A stretch of 64,000 bases of DNA from JADLGH01 sp964586675. GTDB taxonomy: Bacteria > Desulfobacterota_D > UBA1144 > Nemesobacterales > UBA2774. The stretch is taken from contig CAZPHQ010000008.1 of NCBI GenBank assembly GCA_964586675.1, positions 33,010 to 97,009 of the forward strand, read 5' to 3'. Each line of letters opens with the position of its first letter. The stretch's first letter is position 1. Positions 26,426-36,097 of the stretch are shown in pieces. The position numbers and the translations under genes are program-made. The notes under the pieces are model-generated. The model searched no databases. It was not told where the DNA came from and worked only from the letters and a program-made list of their open reading frames with translations.

Positions 26426-27913
26426 ATGGACAACCGGATTCTAATTAATATTACGTTCAACGAGACCAGGGTGGCCGTTATGGAGAACGGCTCCGTGGCG
26501 GAGCTTTATCTCGAAAGAAAATCCGCCCCCAGGATCGTCGGGAACATCTACAAGGGCATCGTCGGAAAGGTCGTCCCCGGCATGCAGGCGGCCTTCGTCG
26601 ACATGGGCCTCGAAAAGTCGGGCTTCATATCGGTCGAGGACGTTCACGAAGATTCTCTCTACGACTTTTTCCTCGAGCACGACGGCGAAACGGGCCATCA
26701 CAAAAAACACAGCAGGGGCCTCATACAGGATATTCTCCGGGAAGGGCAGCACGTCCTCGTCCAGGTCCTTAAGGAATCGGTCGGCGGCAAGGGGCCTAAG
26801 CTCTCCTCGTTCATCGGCATCCCCGGCAAATACACGGTCCTCCTCGGAAACGCCGACATCGTCGGCATATCCCGCAAGATAGAATCCCCGAAAGAGCGGG
26901 AGAGGCTTAACGACATAGTAAGGCGGATAAAGCCCGAGGGCATAGGGCTCATAGCGCGTACGGCAAGCATCGACATCTCCGAGGAAGATCTCATTCAGGA
27001 TACGAAGGAGCTCTACCGCCTCTGGACAGACATCAAAAAAAGAAGCGACGAAACCAAGACCCCGTCCCTTCTATACGAAGAGCCGAGGCTCTATGTGAAA
27101 GCGGTCAGGGATTTCGTCTCGGGCGACATGAGCCGCGTCGTCGTCGATTCTAAGGACGTACACGACGAAATCAACTCCTACGTGAAAAAGTACCTCCCGG
27201 ATTCGGGCGTGAAAGTAGAGCTCTATAAAGACCCGGAGCCGATATTCACGCGCTTCGGCGTCGAGAACGAGATCAGAAAGATTTTCAATAAAAAAGTCTG
27301 GCTGAAATCCGGAGGCCACATAATCATCGAAGAGGCCGAAGGCCTCACGGTGGTGGACGTCAACACGGGAAGATTCCAGAGCGGGAAAACGCAGGAAGAT
27401 ACGATCTACAAGCTCAACCTCGAAGCGGCGACGGAAATCGTAAGGCAGATAAGGCTCCGAAACCTCGTCGGCATAATTGTCGTCGACTTCATAGACATCA
27501 AGAACCGCCAGCTGCGCGACCAGATATACGAGGCCTTCGTCGAGGCCTTAAAGCGCGACCGCGCGAGGTCGGCCGTCCTCGAAATGTCCCCGTTCGGGGT
27601 GATACAGATGACCCGCCAGAGGCTCCGGGAAAGCGTCCTCACGGAGCTCGCCGAGCCCTGCCCCTATTGCGACGGCTCCGGTTACCTCAAATCCAAGGAC
27701 ACCATCTCCTACGAGATAATCCGCGAGATCAGGCACAAGGCCGGAAAGCCGGGCGTCACCGCAGTCGAGGTCCAGGCGGGCTCCCGTATAATCGAGAAGC
27801 TCCGGGAATTCGAGCAGGAAGGGCTCAGGCGCCTCGAAAAGGAATCCGGGGTGCGCATATCCTTCAAGCCCGTCGAGGGCCGCATGGGCAAGTACGAGGT
27901 CAAGGCCTCTTAA
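26426..27913 (+). CDS. rng: Ribonuclease G
   Basis: A 495-residue RNase E/G-family endoribonuclease. The N-terminus MDNRILINITFNETRVAV matches RNase G; an S1-like domain spans about 36-130. Catalytic metal ligands are D311 (VVDVNTGRF) and D354 (VVDFIDIK), and the Zn-link is C412/C415 (CPYC). RNase G trims the 16S rRNA 5' end and degrades some mRNAs. The long C-terminal scaffold of RNase E is absent, so this is the short G type. The gene has no visible ribosome binding site but a TATAAT just before the ATG. Confidence 0.93.
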   Translation: MDNRILINITFNETRVAVMENGSVAELYLERKSAPRIVGNIYKGIVGKVVPGMQAAFVDMGLEKSGFISVEDVHEDSLYDFFLEHDGETGHHKKHSRGLIQDILREGQHVLVQVLKESVGGKGPKLSSFIGIPGKYTVLLGNADIVGISRKIESPKERERLNDIVRRIKPEGIGLIARTASIDISEEDLIQDTKELYRLWTDIKKRSDETKTPSLLYEEPRLYVKAVRDFVSGDMSRVVVDSKDVHDEINSYVKKYLPDSGVKVELYKDPEPIFTRFGVENEIRKIFNKKVWLKSGGHIIIEEAEGLTVVDVNTGRFQSGKTQEDTIYKLNLEAATEIVRQIRLRNLVGIIVVDFIDIKNRQLRDQIYEAFVEALKRDRARSAVLEMSPFGVIQMTRQRLRESVLTELAEPCPYCDGSGYLKSKDTISYEIIREIRHKAGKPGVTAVEVQAGSRIIEKLREFEQEGLRRLEKESGVRISFKPVEGRMGKYEVKAS

Positions 27914-27976
27914 ACCCCCGGAGTTGCGTTTTTCCGCCAACAGGCGCTATTATTACCGAAAACACCGGGACACGCT

Positions 27977-28747
27977 ATGACAAACTCCGTACGATTCTCT
28001 CTCGTGATTTTCTTCGCCGTGCTGCTGCTGATTCCGGGCTGCAGCCGAAACGACGACAGCCCGGCCGGGACCGACGAAACGGAAGTCTCTTCCGGGGAGA
28101 CGGAAGCCGGATTAGAAGATGAAGAAGTCTACGAAGAAGATGAGACCGCCGGCGACCTCGACGCGCAGAATCCCGGGCTCCAACCGGTCAGCGAGATAGA
28201 ATCCATCTCGGTCGAAACGATAACCACAGGCAATCCCAGGGACGGCTTCAGGGCGGTGCTCGTTCTCGACGGTCCCGGGAACGAAGAAGTAAGTTACATG
28301 TATAGCTGGACGGTGAACGGGAGAGAGATTTCGGGCGTCATCGAAGAGACCCTCCCCTGGCAGGAAGGGTTTAAAAGGGGAGACGTCGTCGGCGTGACGG
28401 TCACCACCTACAGCGACTTCGGGCAGGGCGCAATGGCGGTCGGCGGCACATTCGCGATCCCGAACTCCCCGCCCGTCATATCTTCCGAGCCGGAAGCGTC
28501 GTTCTCGGACGGCAAGTTCACGTACACCGTACTCGCCCGGGACCCGGACGGCGACCCGGTCGACTTCACACTCAAAGGCGCGCCCCCCGGAATGACAACA
28601 GAGCCCGCGACAGGCCTCATATCGTGGGAGTACGGGCCCGCCGACGAGGGGGAGTATAAAGTCACGGTCGTCGCGGCCGATTCGGAAGGGGCCTCCGTCT
28701 CTCAGGAGCTCACCCTCTCCATAGCCCCCGGCTCCGGGGAAGAATAA
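27977..28747 (+). CDS. Lipoprotein with acidic linker and Ig/cadherin-like domain
   Basis: A 256-residue lipoprotein; the lipobox LIPGC gives a lipidated C22. Residues about 30-75 are very acidic and rich in Glu and Asp, a likely flexible spacer. The C-terminal 80 residues (NSPPVIS, then ARDPDGDPV and PADEGEYKVTVVA) match the putative-Ig/cadherin-like modules found in bacterial surface proteins. The middle region (residues 85-170) also looks beta-sandwich-like (WTVNGRE). Function is unknown; it is probably periplasmic or surface-exposed. It follows rng on the same strand. Confidence 0.7.
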   Translation: MTNSVRFSLVIFFAVLLLIPGCSRNDDSPAGTDETEVSSGETEAGLEDEEVYEEDETAGDLDAQNPGLQPVSEIESISVETITTGNPRDGFRAVLVLDGPGNEEVSYMYSWTVNGREISGVIEETLPWQEGFKRGDVVGVTVTTYSDFGQGAMAVGGTFAIPNSPPVISSEPEASFSDGKFTYTVLARDPDGDPVDFTLKGAPPGMTTEPATGLISWEYGPADEGEYKVTVVAADSEGASVSQELTLSIAPGSGEE

Positions 28748-28901
28748 GCTTCCATATTTACGCCGCTCCGGTTCCTGCCGCGCTTTCGCCCGGTATACAC
28801 CAAATTATTAATCGCAGGTATATTTAATTTGTGGGTTCGGATTGTACGGCCCCAGTGTCCGGCTCAATGGTTGGAAATACAACGTCTCACCAGGTGAAAT
28901 C

Positions 28902-29327
28902 GTGAGAAAATCGTTTCAGGCAGGCATGTTCATAGAGAAAAAAATCGAGACGAAGCCCGAGATGGCTGCGTCCCGGTTCCACAGGAACTCGCCCCAGGTA
29001 CTTTCCAGCCCATCCCTCATAACCCTGATGCAGACGACCTGCGCCGACCTCATGGCGCCGTTTCTCGACAGCTCCGAAATGGTGGTGAGCGTGCGCATTG
29101 AAATGAACCACTTCGCCTCGGCCCCAATAGGCTCCACGATCCTCATAAGGGCGGAGATAGTCAGGATAGAGGGCGACAAGGTCTACTTCGAAATAGACGC
29201 TAACGACGGGTTCGAGCGCATAGCCTCGGGTTTTAACGACATGTACGTGATAAACGAGGAAAGGTTCGAAAAGGGCGTGAGAAAAAAGATAGACTCGCTG
29301 TCCACCGTGCACGTAAAGTCGGCCTGA
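28902..29327 (+). CDS. Hotdog-fold thioesterase, FlK-like
   Basis: A 141-residue single hotdog domain resembling the fluoroacetyl-CoA thioesterase (FlK) group. The match covers the N-terminal VRKSFQAGMFIEKK, the helix SLITLMQTTCADLMAPFL and the strand VRIEMNHFASAPIGS. In FlK the catalytic set is Thr42, Glu50 and His76; here these seem to be Ser, Gln and His, so activity may differ. I chose GTG at 28902 because AGGTGA lies 6 bases before it and homology starts there. It precedes the methylmalonyl-CoA epimerase by 45 bases on the same strand, suggesting an acyl-CoA role linked to that pathway. Confidence 0.65.
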   Translation: MRKSFQAGMFIEKKIETKPEMAASRFHRNSPQVLSSPSLITLMQTTCADLMAPFLDSSEMVVSVRIEMNHFASAPIGSTILIRAEIVRIEGDKVYFEIDANDGFERIASGFNDMYVINEERFEKGVRKKIDSLSTVHVKSA

Positions 29328-29372
29328 GCACAGGCCTTCACCGAAATAAAATCCCCCGCTGGGAGCTGAGAT

Positions 29373-29801
29373 ATGAGTAAAGGCGTTCTCGAAAACCTCT
29401 ATCACGTAGCCATAGCCGTAAATTCCATAGACGAGGCCGAAAGGATTTACGAAACAGCCCTGGGTCTCAAGGTCGCCCACAGGGAAGTCGTCGAGGACCA
29501 GAAGGTGAAGACTTCCATGCTCCTTCCGGAAAAAGGCGGCTCGGCGATAGAGCTTCTGGAGCCCCTGAGCCCGGATTCCCCGATCTCGAAATTCCTCGAA
29601 AAGAGGGGAGAGGGGATTCACCACATCTGCTTTCAGGTCGACAACATCGAGCTCGCGCTCGAAAGGCTTAAGGCCGAGGGCGTCAAACTGATCGATGAAA
29701 CGCCCCGCTTAGGAGCGTACAATTCGAGGGTGGCCTTCATTCATCCGAAGGCGATGAACGGCGTCCTCATAGAGCTTGCGGAATTACACGAAGAAGTGTG
29801 A
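29373..29801 (+). CDS. mce: Methylmalonyl-CoA epimerase
   Basis: A 142-residue vicinal-oxygen-chelate protein made of two beta-alpha-beta-beta-beta modules. Metal ligands fit the family: H11 in LYHVAIAV, the Glu of AIELLEP, the His pair in GIHHICFQV and the Glu of VLIELAE. It interconverts (2S)- and (2R)-methylmalonyl-CoA so that methylmalonyl-CoA mutase can act. Length is typical. Upstream on the same strand is the hotdog thioesterase, and meaB lies 5 kb away. Carboxylase and mutase genes are not in the window. Confidence 0.92.
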   Translation: MSKGVLENLYHVAIAVNSIDEAERIYETALGLKVAHREVVEDQKVKTSMLLPEKGGSAIELLEPLSPDSPISKFLEKRGEGIHHICFQVDNIELALERLKAEGVKLIDETPRLGAYNSRVAFIHPKAMNGVLIELAELHEEV

Positions 29802-29843
29802 GCCCGGTCCTTTAAAAGCACTCCGCTGTCCCCGGAAAGCCTC

Positions 29844-31184
29844 TTAGAAAAAGAAATAGGCCATCACAGTAATCACGATCCCCGATACTATATTCAGCAC
29901 CAAACCTGCCTTGATCATCGTCTTCTGCTCGACGAGCCCGGTCCCGTATATCAGCGCGTTGGGAGGAGTTCCGACGGGCAGCATGAACCCCATCGACGAC
30001 GCTATCCCCACCGCCAGCGCAAGAGCCTCCGGCGAAGACTGCCCCGTCTCCTGACCGAGCGCGAGGAATATCGGCACCATTATCGCCGCGCTCGCCGTGT
30101 TGCTCGCGAATTCCGTCAAAAGTATCGTCAGCATAACGGAACCCAATATGAGGACGAACGTGCCGTGCACCGAGAGATGGTCTTTCACTATATCGGCCAG
30201 GAATTTGCTCGCCCCCGTCTCCGAAAGAATCGCGCTCAAAACCAGCCCGCCGCCGAAAAGAAGCAGGACGCCCCAGTCGGTGAATTTTTCTATCTCCTTC
30301 CACTCTATCGTTCCGAGATAAACGAGAAGGATTATTCCCATAATCGCCACGAGCGAGTCGAACTCCTTCTCGATTCCTATCCAAGAGGATATCGGCCTGC
30401 TGAAGAGCCAGAGAAAAACGACGACCCCGAAGACAATACCGACCCTGTAGCCCGCCCTGCTTTTTACGAGCCCCTTTATGTCGGCGATTTGCGAAATCTC
30501 CACTGTGGGAAATTTCGGCTTCAGGACGAAATAGAGCACGGCTACCATCGCCGGGATGAGTATGAATACGAGCGGCATGCCAACGACGAGCCAGTCCCTG
30601 AAGTCCATGCCGAGGTTGGCCGCAGTGATCGCGTTCGGCGGGGTGCCGATGAGCGTCCCAAGCCCGGCTATGTTGGCGGCGTACGCGACGCCGAGCAGTA
30701 TGAACGCGTTCGTCCCCGGCGATTCCGTCTTGAGCTTCGTTATGAGCCCGAGCGCGACGGGCAGCATTATCGCCGCCGTCGCGGTGTTGCTTATCCACAT
30801 GCTTATGAGCGAGGTCGCGGCGAAGAGCCCGAGTATTGCGTAGAGGGGCTTCGTGCCGGCGGCGTTCATTATGTAGCCGGCTATGTACTCGTCGATCTTG
30901 TGCTTGTGGAGCGCGGCCGCGAGTGCGAATCCACCGAGAAATAGGAATATGACGGGGTTCGCGAAATGGCTGAGCGCGTTCTTCACATCCATCACGCCCG
31001 CGCCGACGGCGAGTATCGGAACGATAAGCGCCGTCACTGCGACGGGAAGGGCTTCAGTGAACCAGAGTATCGCGACGAATGTCAGTATCGCGAGCCCCTT
31101 GAGCGTGTTCTGATCCGCAGGGACGAAAAAATAAACGCCGAGTGATAAAAGCCCGCTTACGAGAATGATGAGGTTAGTGCGCAT
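29844..31184 (-). CDS. DASS/SLC13-type sodium-dicarboxylate/anion symporter
   Basis: A 446-residue membrane protein with about 11-12 hydrophobic segments. It has both DASS signature repeats: SNTATAAIMLP near residue 131 and SNTASAAIMVP near 355. These Ser-Asn-Thr loops bind sodium and substrate. GTLIGTPPNAI near 176 and the related C-terminal VGTPPNALIYGTG complete the inverted repeat. Family members import succinate, malate, citrate or sulfate with sodium. The exact substrate cannot be read here; a dicarboxylate would fit the succinyl-CoA genes nearby. It converges with mce. Confidence 0.92.
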   Translation of the reverse strand: MRTNLIILVSGLLSLGVYFFVPADQNTLKGLAILTFVAILWFTEALPVAVTALIVPILAVGAGVMDVKNALSHFANPVIFLFLGGFALAAALHKHKIDEYIAGYIMNAAGTKPLYAILGLFAATSLISMWISNTATAAIMLPVALGLITKLKTESPGTNAFILLGVAYAANIAGLGTLIGTPPNAITAANLGMDFRDWLVVGMPLVFILIPAMVAVLYFVLKPKFPTVEISQIADIKGLVKSRAGYRVGIVFGVVVFLWLFSRPISSWIGIEKEFDSLVAIMGIILLVYLGTIEWKEIEKFTDWGVLLLFGGGLVLSAILSETGASKFLADIVKDHLSVHGTFVLILGSVMLTILLTEFASNTASAAIMVPIFLALGQETGQSSPEALALAVGIASSMGFMLPVGTPPNALIYGTGLVEQKTMIKAGLVLNIVSGIVITVMAYFFF

Positions 31185-31526
31185 GTTTATGAACGTAGAC
31201 TACAAGAGCCCTATGGGCATACATAAATTTACATTCATATTTCAATCACGGCACGTCACACGTGCAGGAATCCGACGCAGCCAGGGATAATTGTATTACC
31301 GCCATCCGCGCGAATGGCGTTTATAGCACCACATCAGCTATGTCGTAAAACCACAGGTATGTCATTCCCGAAGGTTTTTATCGGGAATCCATATCGATAC
31401 AAAATCGCGGCCGTGAGCCGCGACACCACTTTTCTGTCATCCTGAACTTGTTTCAGGATCTGAAATCTTCAAAAGAGTTAATTGCAAAAGACTTCTGCTT
31501 TCCATTGATCGAAAGTAGCAAACACG
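31185..31526. repeat. Gene-free gap with three dispersed hairpin repeats
   Basis: This 342-base gap has no convincing gene. It holds three perfect hairpins: 31364-31388 (ATTCCCGA/TCGGGAAT), 31405-31423 (TCGCGGC/GCCGCGA) and 31439-31459 (ATCCTGAA/TTCAGGAT). The first and third are preceded by TGTCAT, the same lead-in as in the repeats at 37112-37426. They resemble REP-like dispersed intergenic repeats. A fourth small palindrome, AACAC/GTGTT, lies just past the end of the following minus-strand gene. Confidence 0.6.
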
Positions 31527-32667
<1,141 letters not shown>

Positions 32668-32750
32668 TTCTGTTTTCGGGGTCTTTCGTTCGAGGATTCT
32701 TCCATAGCCTCGGTTTCTGGGAGCATGGCTATTTTGAGATTCGCCTGCCT

Positions 32751-34991
32751 TTACTTAAGTCCCCACCTCCTTCTTAGCGACCATTCCGAAAATAATAACC
32801 CCAATATCAGCAAAAGAAAGAACGGGCTGTCCCAGAGCTCCCTGGTCTCGTATCCGGTAACGGTCTTCTTCCGCGAATCATCTATTTTAAGTTTTTCGGC
32901 GCTGTCCCCTGCCCTGATATAAACCCCGCCGCTCCCGGCCGCGATCGATTTTAGATAGCCCTCGTCGGAAGTCGGTCCCCTCACTTCCCTGGCCGGCGGC
33001 TCGACGATAAAAGATATTCCGCCGAGCTCCTCGTCCATCGGAGCGCCGCCGCTCTCGCCTGCCGTCACCCTGTACACCCCGGGCTCCTTCGTCTCTATCT
33101 CGGCTGTGAACATATCGTTCCCGGCCCTCTCCAGAGAAAGCCGCTCGACTTCCCCGTTCGGGTGAACGAGGGCGATGCCCGGCGCCGTTTCCGGCTCCCC
33201 GCCGTTCAGCATCCATATGCGAAGCTCGGCCTTTTCTCCCGGAGCGTAAACTGCCTTATCCGTTTCAACCCTGACGTCATTAAGATCGGGGTCGTTCACG
33301 AACCATAAAAAAAGCCTGTTCCAGAATTTCTCGTACATCGGCGAAACGTCCCCCTCGCTCCCCCTGACGAAATTCCATTTCCAGGACGAGTCCGAAAGGA
33401 ACGTCGCCGCCTTCCCCGAGCCGACTTTGGCCACCGCCAGAATAGGCTCGCCGTCGGGTGATACGAGGAGCGGCACGGCGTCGGGGCTCAGCCCCTGCAC
33501 CATGTTGAACCCTTCTAGCTCCGGCATGCCGTTCCACTCGTCCTCGTTCTTCCTCCCATCCGGGAATATCTTCATTATCGGGTGTTTCTTGCCGGCCATG
33601 GTCAGCTTCGGGTGGACTGTCCTGTCGCTTATGGTCTCGGTCAGCGTCCGCGGTATGTAGTCGAGCTCCACAGGCAGTATCTCCGAGATGGGCGTCGCGC
33701 CGTAGTTCCCGCTGTCAAAACTCTTGTTCCCGCCTATCATCAGGAACGCCCCGCCCTCGTTGAGGACATAATCCCTTATGCTTCGCAGATGAAACCCGAA
33801 AATGCCGTAGGGCTGAAAATTGAAGTTCTGAAAAATGACGATGTCGAAGGTGCCGAGCTCGGAGCCGAATATCTCGTTCACGGGAAAGGGTATCAGGCTG
33901 AGCTCGTTCTCCGTCGCGAATACGAGGTCCGAAGGGTCCCTCAGAATAAAGAACGAAACGAGGTCGACATTCGGATTTCGCTTGAGCGCCTTTCTCAAGA
34001 ACCTGACGTCCCACGAAGGGCTCCCGGCCACGTGCAGTATTCGTATCTTGTTAATGATTACGTCTGTATAAAAAGATTTCTGGTTGTTTTCGGTAATCGT
34101 CTCGTCCGCCATAACGGGCACGGAAGCGGTATATATCTGCCTCCCGAGCGCGAGCGGGTTTATCTCGAAATCTACGCTCCCCTCCCTGGAAGCGCCGTCT
34201 ATCGCGGCCTCTTTTATTGATACGAGCTTGTCGCCGTCGTAAAGCGATACGGGTATGGTCATCCCGCCTTTGCCCGTCGTTTTGACATTCACCTGCACCG
34301 AATACGGATACCTCAGAAACGAGACCTCGCTCGACTTGACGCCGTCTATCCAGAGATCGGGCGATGCGTCGCCCGTAAGCGCGCCGACTGTATTTATCCT
34401 GAGGCCGCGCCTGTCGCCCTCGCCGCTTTCGACTGCGGCGTCGCCGTTATTCCGGCCGTCCGATATTATTATGGCCTCATCGAGCTCGCCCCGGCTGTTC
34501 TTCTCCCTGATCTCTTTAAGGAGCTTCCCGAAATCGGTGCCGCCGCCACGCGGCTCCTCCGTCGCCGCATCGGGTGAAACCGGCGTGAGCCCATTCCCGA
34601 ACGTGTAATATTCGACGACGAAATCATCGCTTAGCCTGGAGAAGAATCCGGAATTGTTTTCGAAGAACTTTCTCGCGGCGTCTATGCGCGTTCCCGCGTC
34701 AGCGCCGCTCTGGAGATTCATGCTCCACGATTTGTCCACGAGCACAGCCAGCCGCCTCTTCTCTTCCTTGTAGCTGTCGACCCTGAGGGCGGGGTTTAAC
34801 AGCAGGAAGCAGATGACGAGGAATGCGAGAACGTGGAGCGACAGGATAACGGCCCTTTTGCGGGCGCTCTCTATCGACCTAGAGCTCCTGACGGAGCCGT
34901 AGATCACTATGGCCAGGAACACGAGAAATATCGCCGCCTCTTTCAGGCCTGGCGGGTCTAAAAACACGAGCGAGCTCACGGCGCTTTCCAT
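32751..34991 (-). CDS. Membrane-anchored VWA / glutamine-amidotransferase-like protein
   Basis: A 746-residue protein. Two N-terminal membrane helices (about 18-32 and 48-66) are followed by a von Willebrand A domain whose MIDAS is intact: D86, S88 and S90 in DKSWS, T152 in GGGTDF and D178 in SDGRNN. Residues about 310-530 form a class-I-glutamine-amidotransferase-like fold (ILHVAGSPSWDVRFL, then GGAFLMIGGNKSF) without an evident catalytic Cys. A beta domain and a final helix (about 725-740) complete it. Such proteins occur beside BatA/MoxR systems, but no MoxR ATPase is here. The function is unknown; metal-dependent protein binding in the periplasm is likely. Confidence 0.75.
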   Translation of the reverse strand: MESAVSSLVFLDPPGLKEAAIFLVFLAIVIYGSVRSSRSIESARKRAVILSLHVLAFLVICFLLLNPALRVDSYKEEKRRLAVLVDKSWSMNLQSGADAGTRIDAARKFFENNSGFFSRLSDDFVVEYYTFGNGLTPVSPDAATEEPRGGGTDFGKLLKEIREKNSRGELDEAIIISDGRNNGDAAVESGEGDRRGLRINTVGALTGDASPDLWIDGVKSSEVSFLRYPYSVQVNVKTTGKGGMTIPVSLYDGDKLVSIKEAAIDGASREGSVDFEINPLALGRQIYTASVPVMADETITENNQKSFYTDVIINKIRILHVAGSPSWDVRFLRKALKRNPNVDLVSFFILRDPSDLVFATENELSLIPFPVNEIFGSELGTFDIVIFQNFNFQPYGIFGFHLRSIRDYVLNEGGAFLMIGGNKSFDSGNYGATPISEILPVELDYIPRTLTETISDRTVHPKLTMAGKKHPIMKIFPDGRKNEDEWNGMPELEGFNMVQGLSPDAVPLLVSPDGEPILAVAKVGSGKAATFLSDSSWKWNFVRGSEGDVSPMYEKFWNRLFLWFVNDPDLNDVRVETDKAVYAPGEKAELRIWMLNGGEPETAPGIALVHPNGEVERLSLERAGNDMFTAEIETKEPGVYRVTAGESGGAPMDEELGGISFIVEPPAREVRGPTSDEGYLKSIAAGSGGVYIRAGDSAEKLKIDDSRKKTVTGYETRELWDSPFFLLLILGLLFSEWSLRRRWGLK

Positions 34992-35031
34992 AGGTAAAAA
35001 TTTACCACAGGTCCGCCATATTTCCCGTCCG

Positions 35032-35991
35032 TCAGAATATGAGCAGCTTTCCGTCCTTCATTATCGGCTCTCCGTCGACGATGACGGACGGGTTCATGAC
35101 TACTCCATCCAGATGGCTCGCGACCCTCACGGTCCCGCCCATGCTCTTGTTGTCGCCGAACGCGATGTGAATAGTGCCGATGACTTTCTCGTCTTCGAGG
35201 ACATGCCCGGTGATGAGGGCCTTGTCGTGGGTCCCTATGCCGAGCTCGGCGAGATTGAACGCGAGCTTCCCGTGAGGCTCCATTATCGAGAGCAGCCTCT
35301 CGGCGCCCTTGCCGCCCGTGATTTCCGTCGCGAATCCCTCTTCCACCTTAACCCTTATCACCTCGTCCTTCAGTATCCCCACGCCTGCCATGGAGCCGTC
35401 GAATACGACCACTCCCCCGGATTTCCCTTCGAGCGGCGCGACGTACGCTTCGCCTGCGGGAAGGTTGCTGAAGTCGCCCGGCCTGTGGTTCCTCCCGGTG
35501 TCAGGCTGCCCCTCCCGTCCCTCGACGACAAGATTTATGTCCGTACCCTTTTCGGAAGTCACCCTCACGTTCCTGGCTTTGGATATGATAGCGGCGAGCG
35601 CGTCGCTCCTTTTCGCTATGGCGTCGTAGTCCGCGTTAAGCGTCCTCACCATCATATCTTCCGTTATCCCCGGAAGCGTCGCGATCCTGACGCCGGCCTT
35701 GCACGCGCTCCGTCTCGCTTCCGTATGGCTGAGGGATTTTGAGGTGGGGATCAGTATCGCGTCGACGAGCTTCATAAGCTCGGCGACGTATGCGGGCGGC
35801 TCCTCGCCGTTCGACTTTCTCGGTATTATTTCGATGATCGACGCCTCGGCCCCCGCTTCCCTAGCCGCCTCCCAGAGCGCGTACCCGATCTTCCTCGACG
35901 GCTCGTCCGTTATGACTAGGACGTTCTCTCCTTCTTTAACCGCCATGCAGTCCTCGACCGCTATCTTCGCCGCGCTTTTAAGCTCGTCCAT
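35032..35991 (-). CDS. M29-like (leucyl) aminopeptidase family protein
   Basis: A 319-residue protein related to the thermophilic M29 aminopeptidases. The N-terminal domain has VKEGENVLVITDEPSRK and the C-terminal domain carries the metal-site segments GTHDKALITGHVLEDEKVIGT and HIAFGDNK, with SHLDGVV near the end. These enzymes remove N-terminal residues using two metal ions. It is shorter than classical AmpS/AmpT (about 410 residues), as in a common bacterial subgroup. GGAGG lies six bases before the ATG. Next to it are the VWA protein (same strand) and the divergent luciferase-like gene. Confidence 0.8.
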   Translation of the reverse strand: MDELKSAAKIAVEDCMAVKEGENVLVITDEPSRKIGYALWEAAREAGAEASIIEIIPRKSNGEEPPAYVAELMKLVDAILIPTSKSLSHTEARRSACKAGVRIATLPGITEDMMVRTLNADYDAIAKRSDALAAIISKARNVRVTSEKGTDINLVVEGREGQPDTGRNHRPGDFSNLPAGEAYVAPLEGKSGGVVVFDGSMAGVGILKDEVIRVKVEEGFATEITGGKGAERLLSIMEPHGKLAFNLAELGIGTHDKALITGHVLEDEKVIGTIHIAFGDNKSMGGTVRVASHLDGVVMNPSVIVDGEPIMKDGKLLIF

Positions 35992-36097
35992 TTGTACCTC
36001 CGGGTCATTCTTTTATTTGCGCAGTGCCGCGCCGGTATTATAATATGCCCTGACCCGCGGGGCCCTGTAAATGCGCCGTCCGCGGGAAGGAGGCGGA

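Noticed and set aside
31185..31526. tRNA or other RNA gene in the gap
   Set aside because: No cloverleaf, T-loop motif or CCA end; the structure is explained by short inverted repeats.
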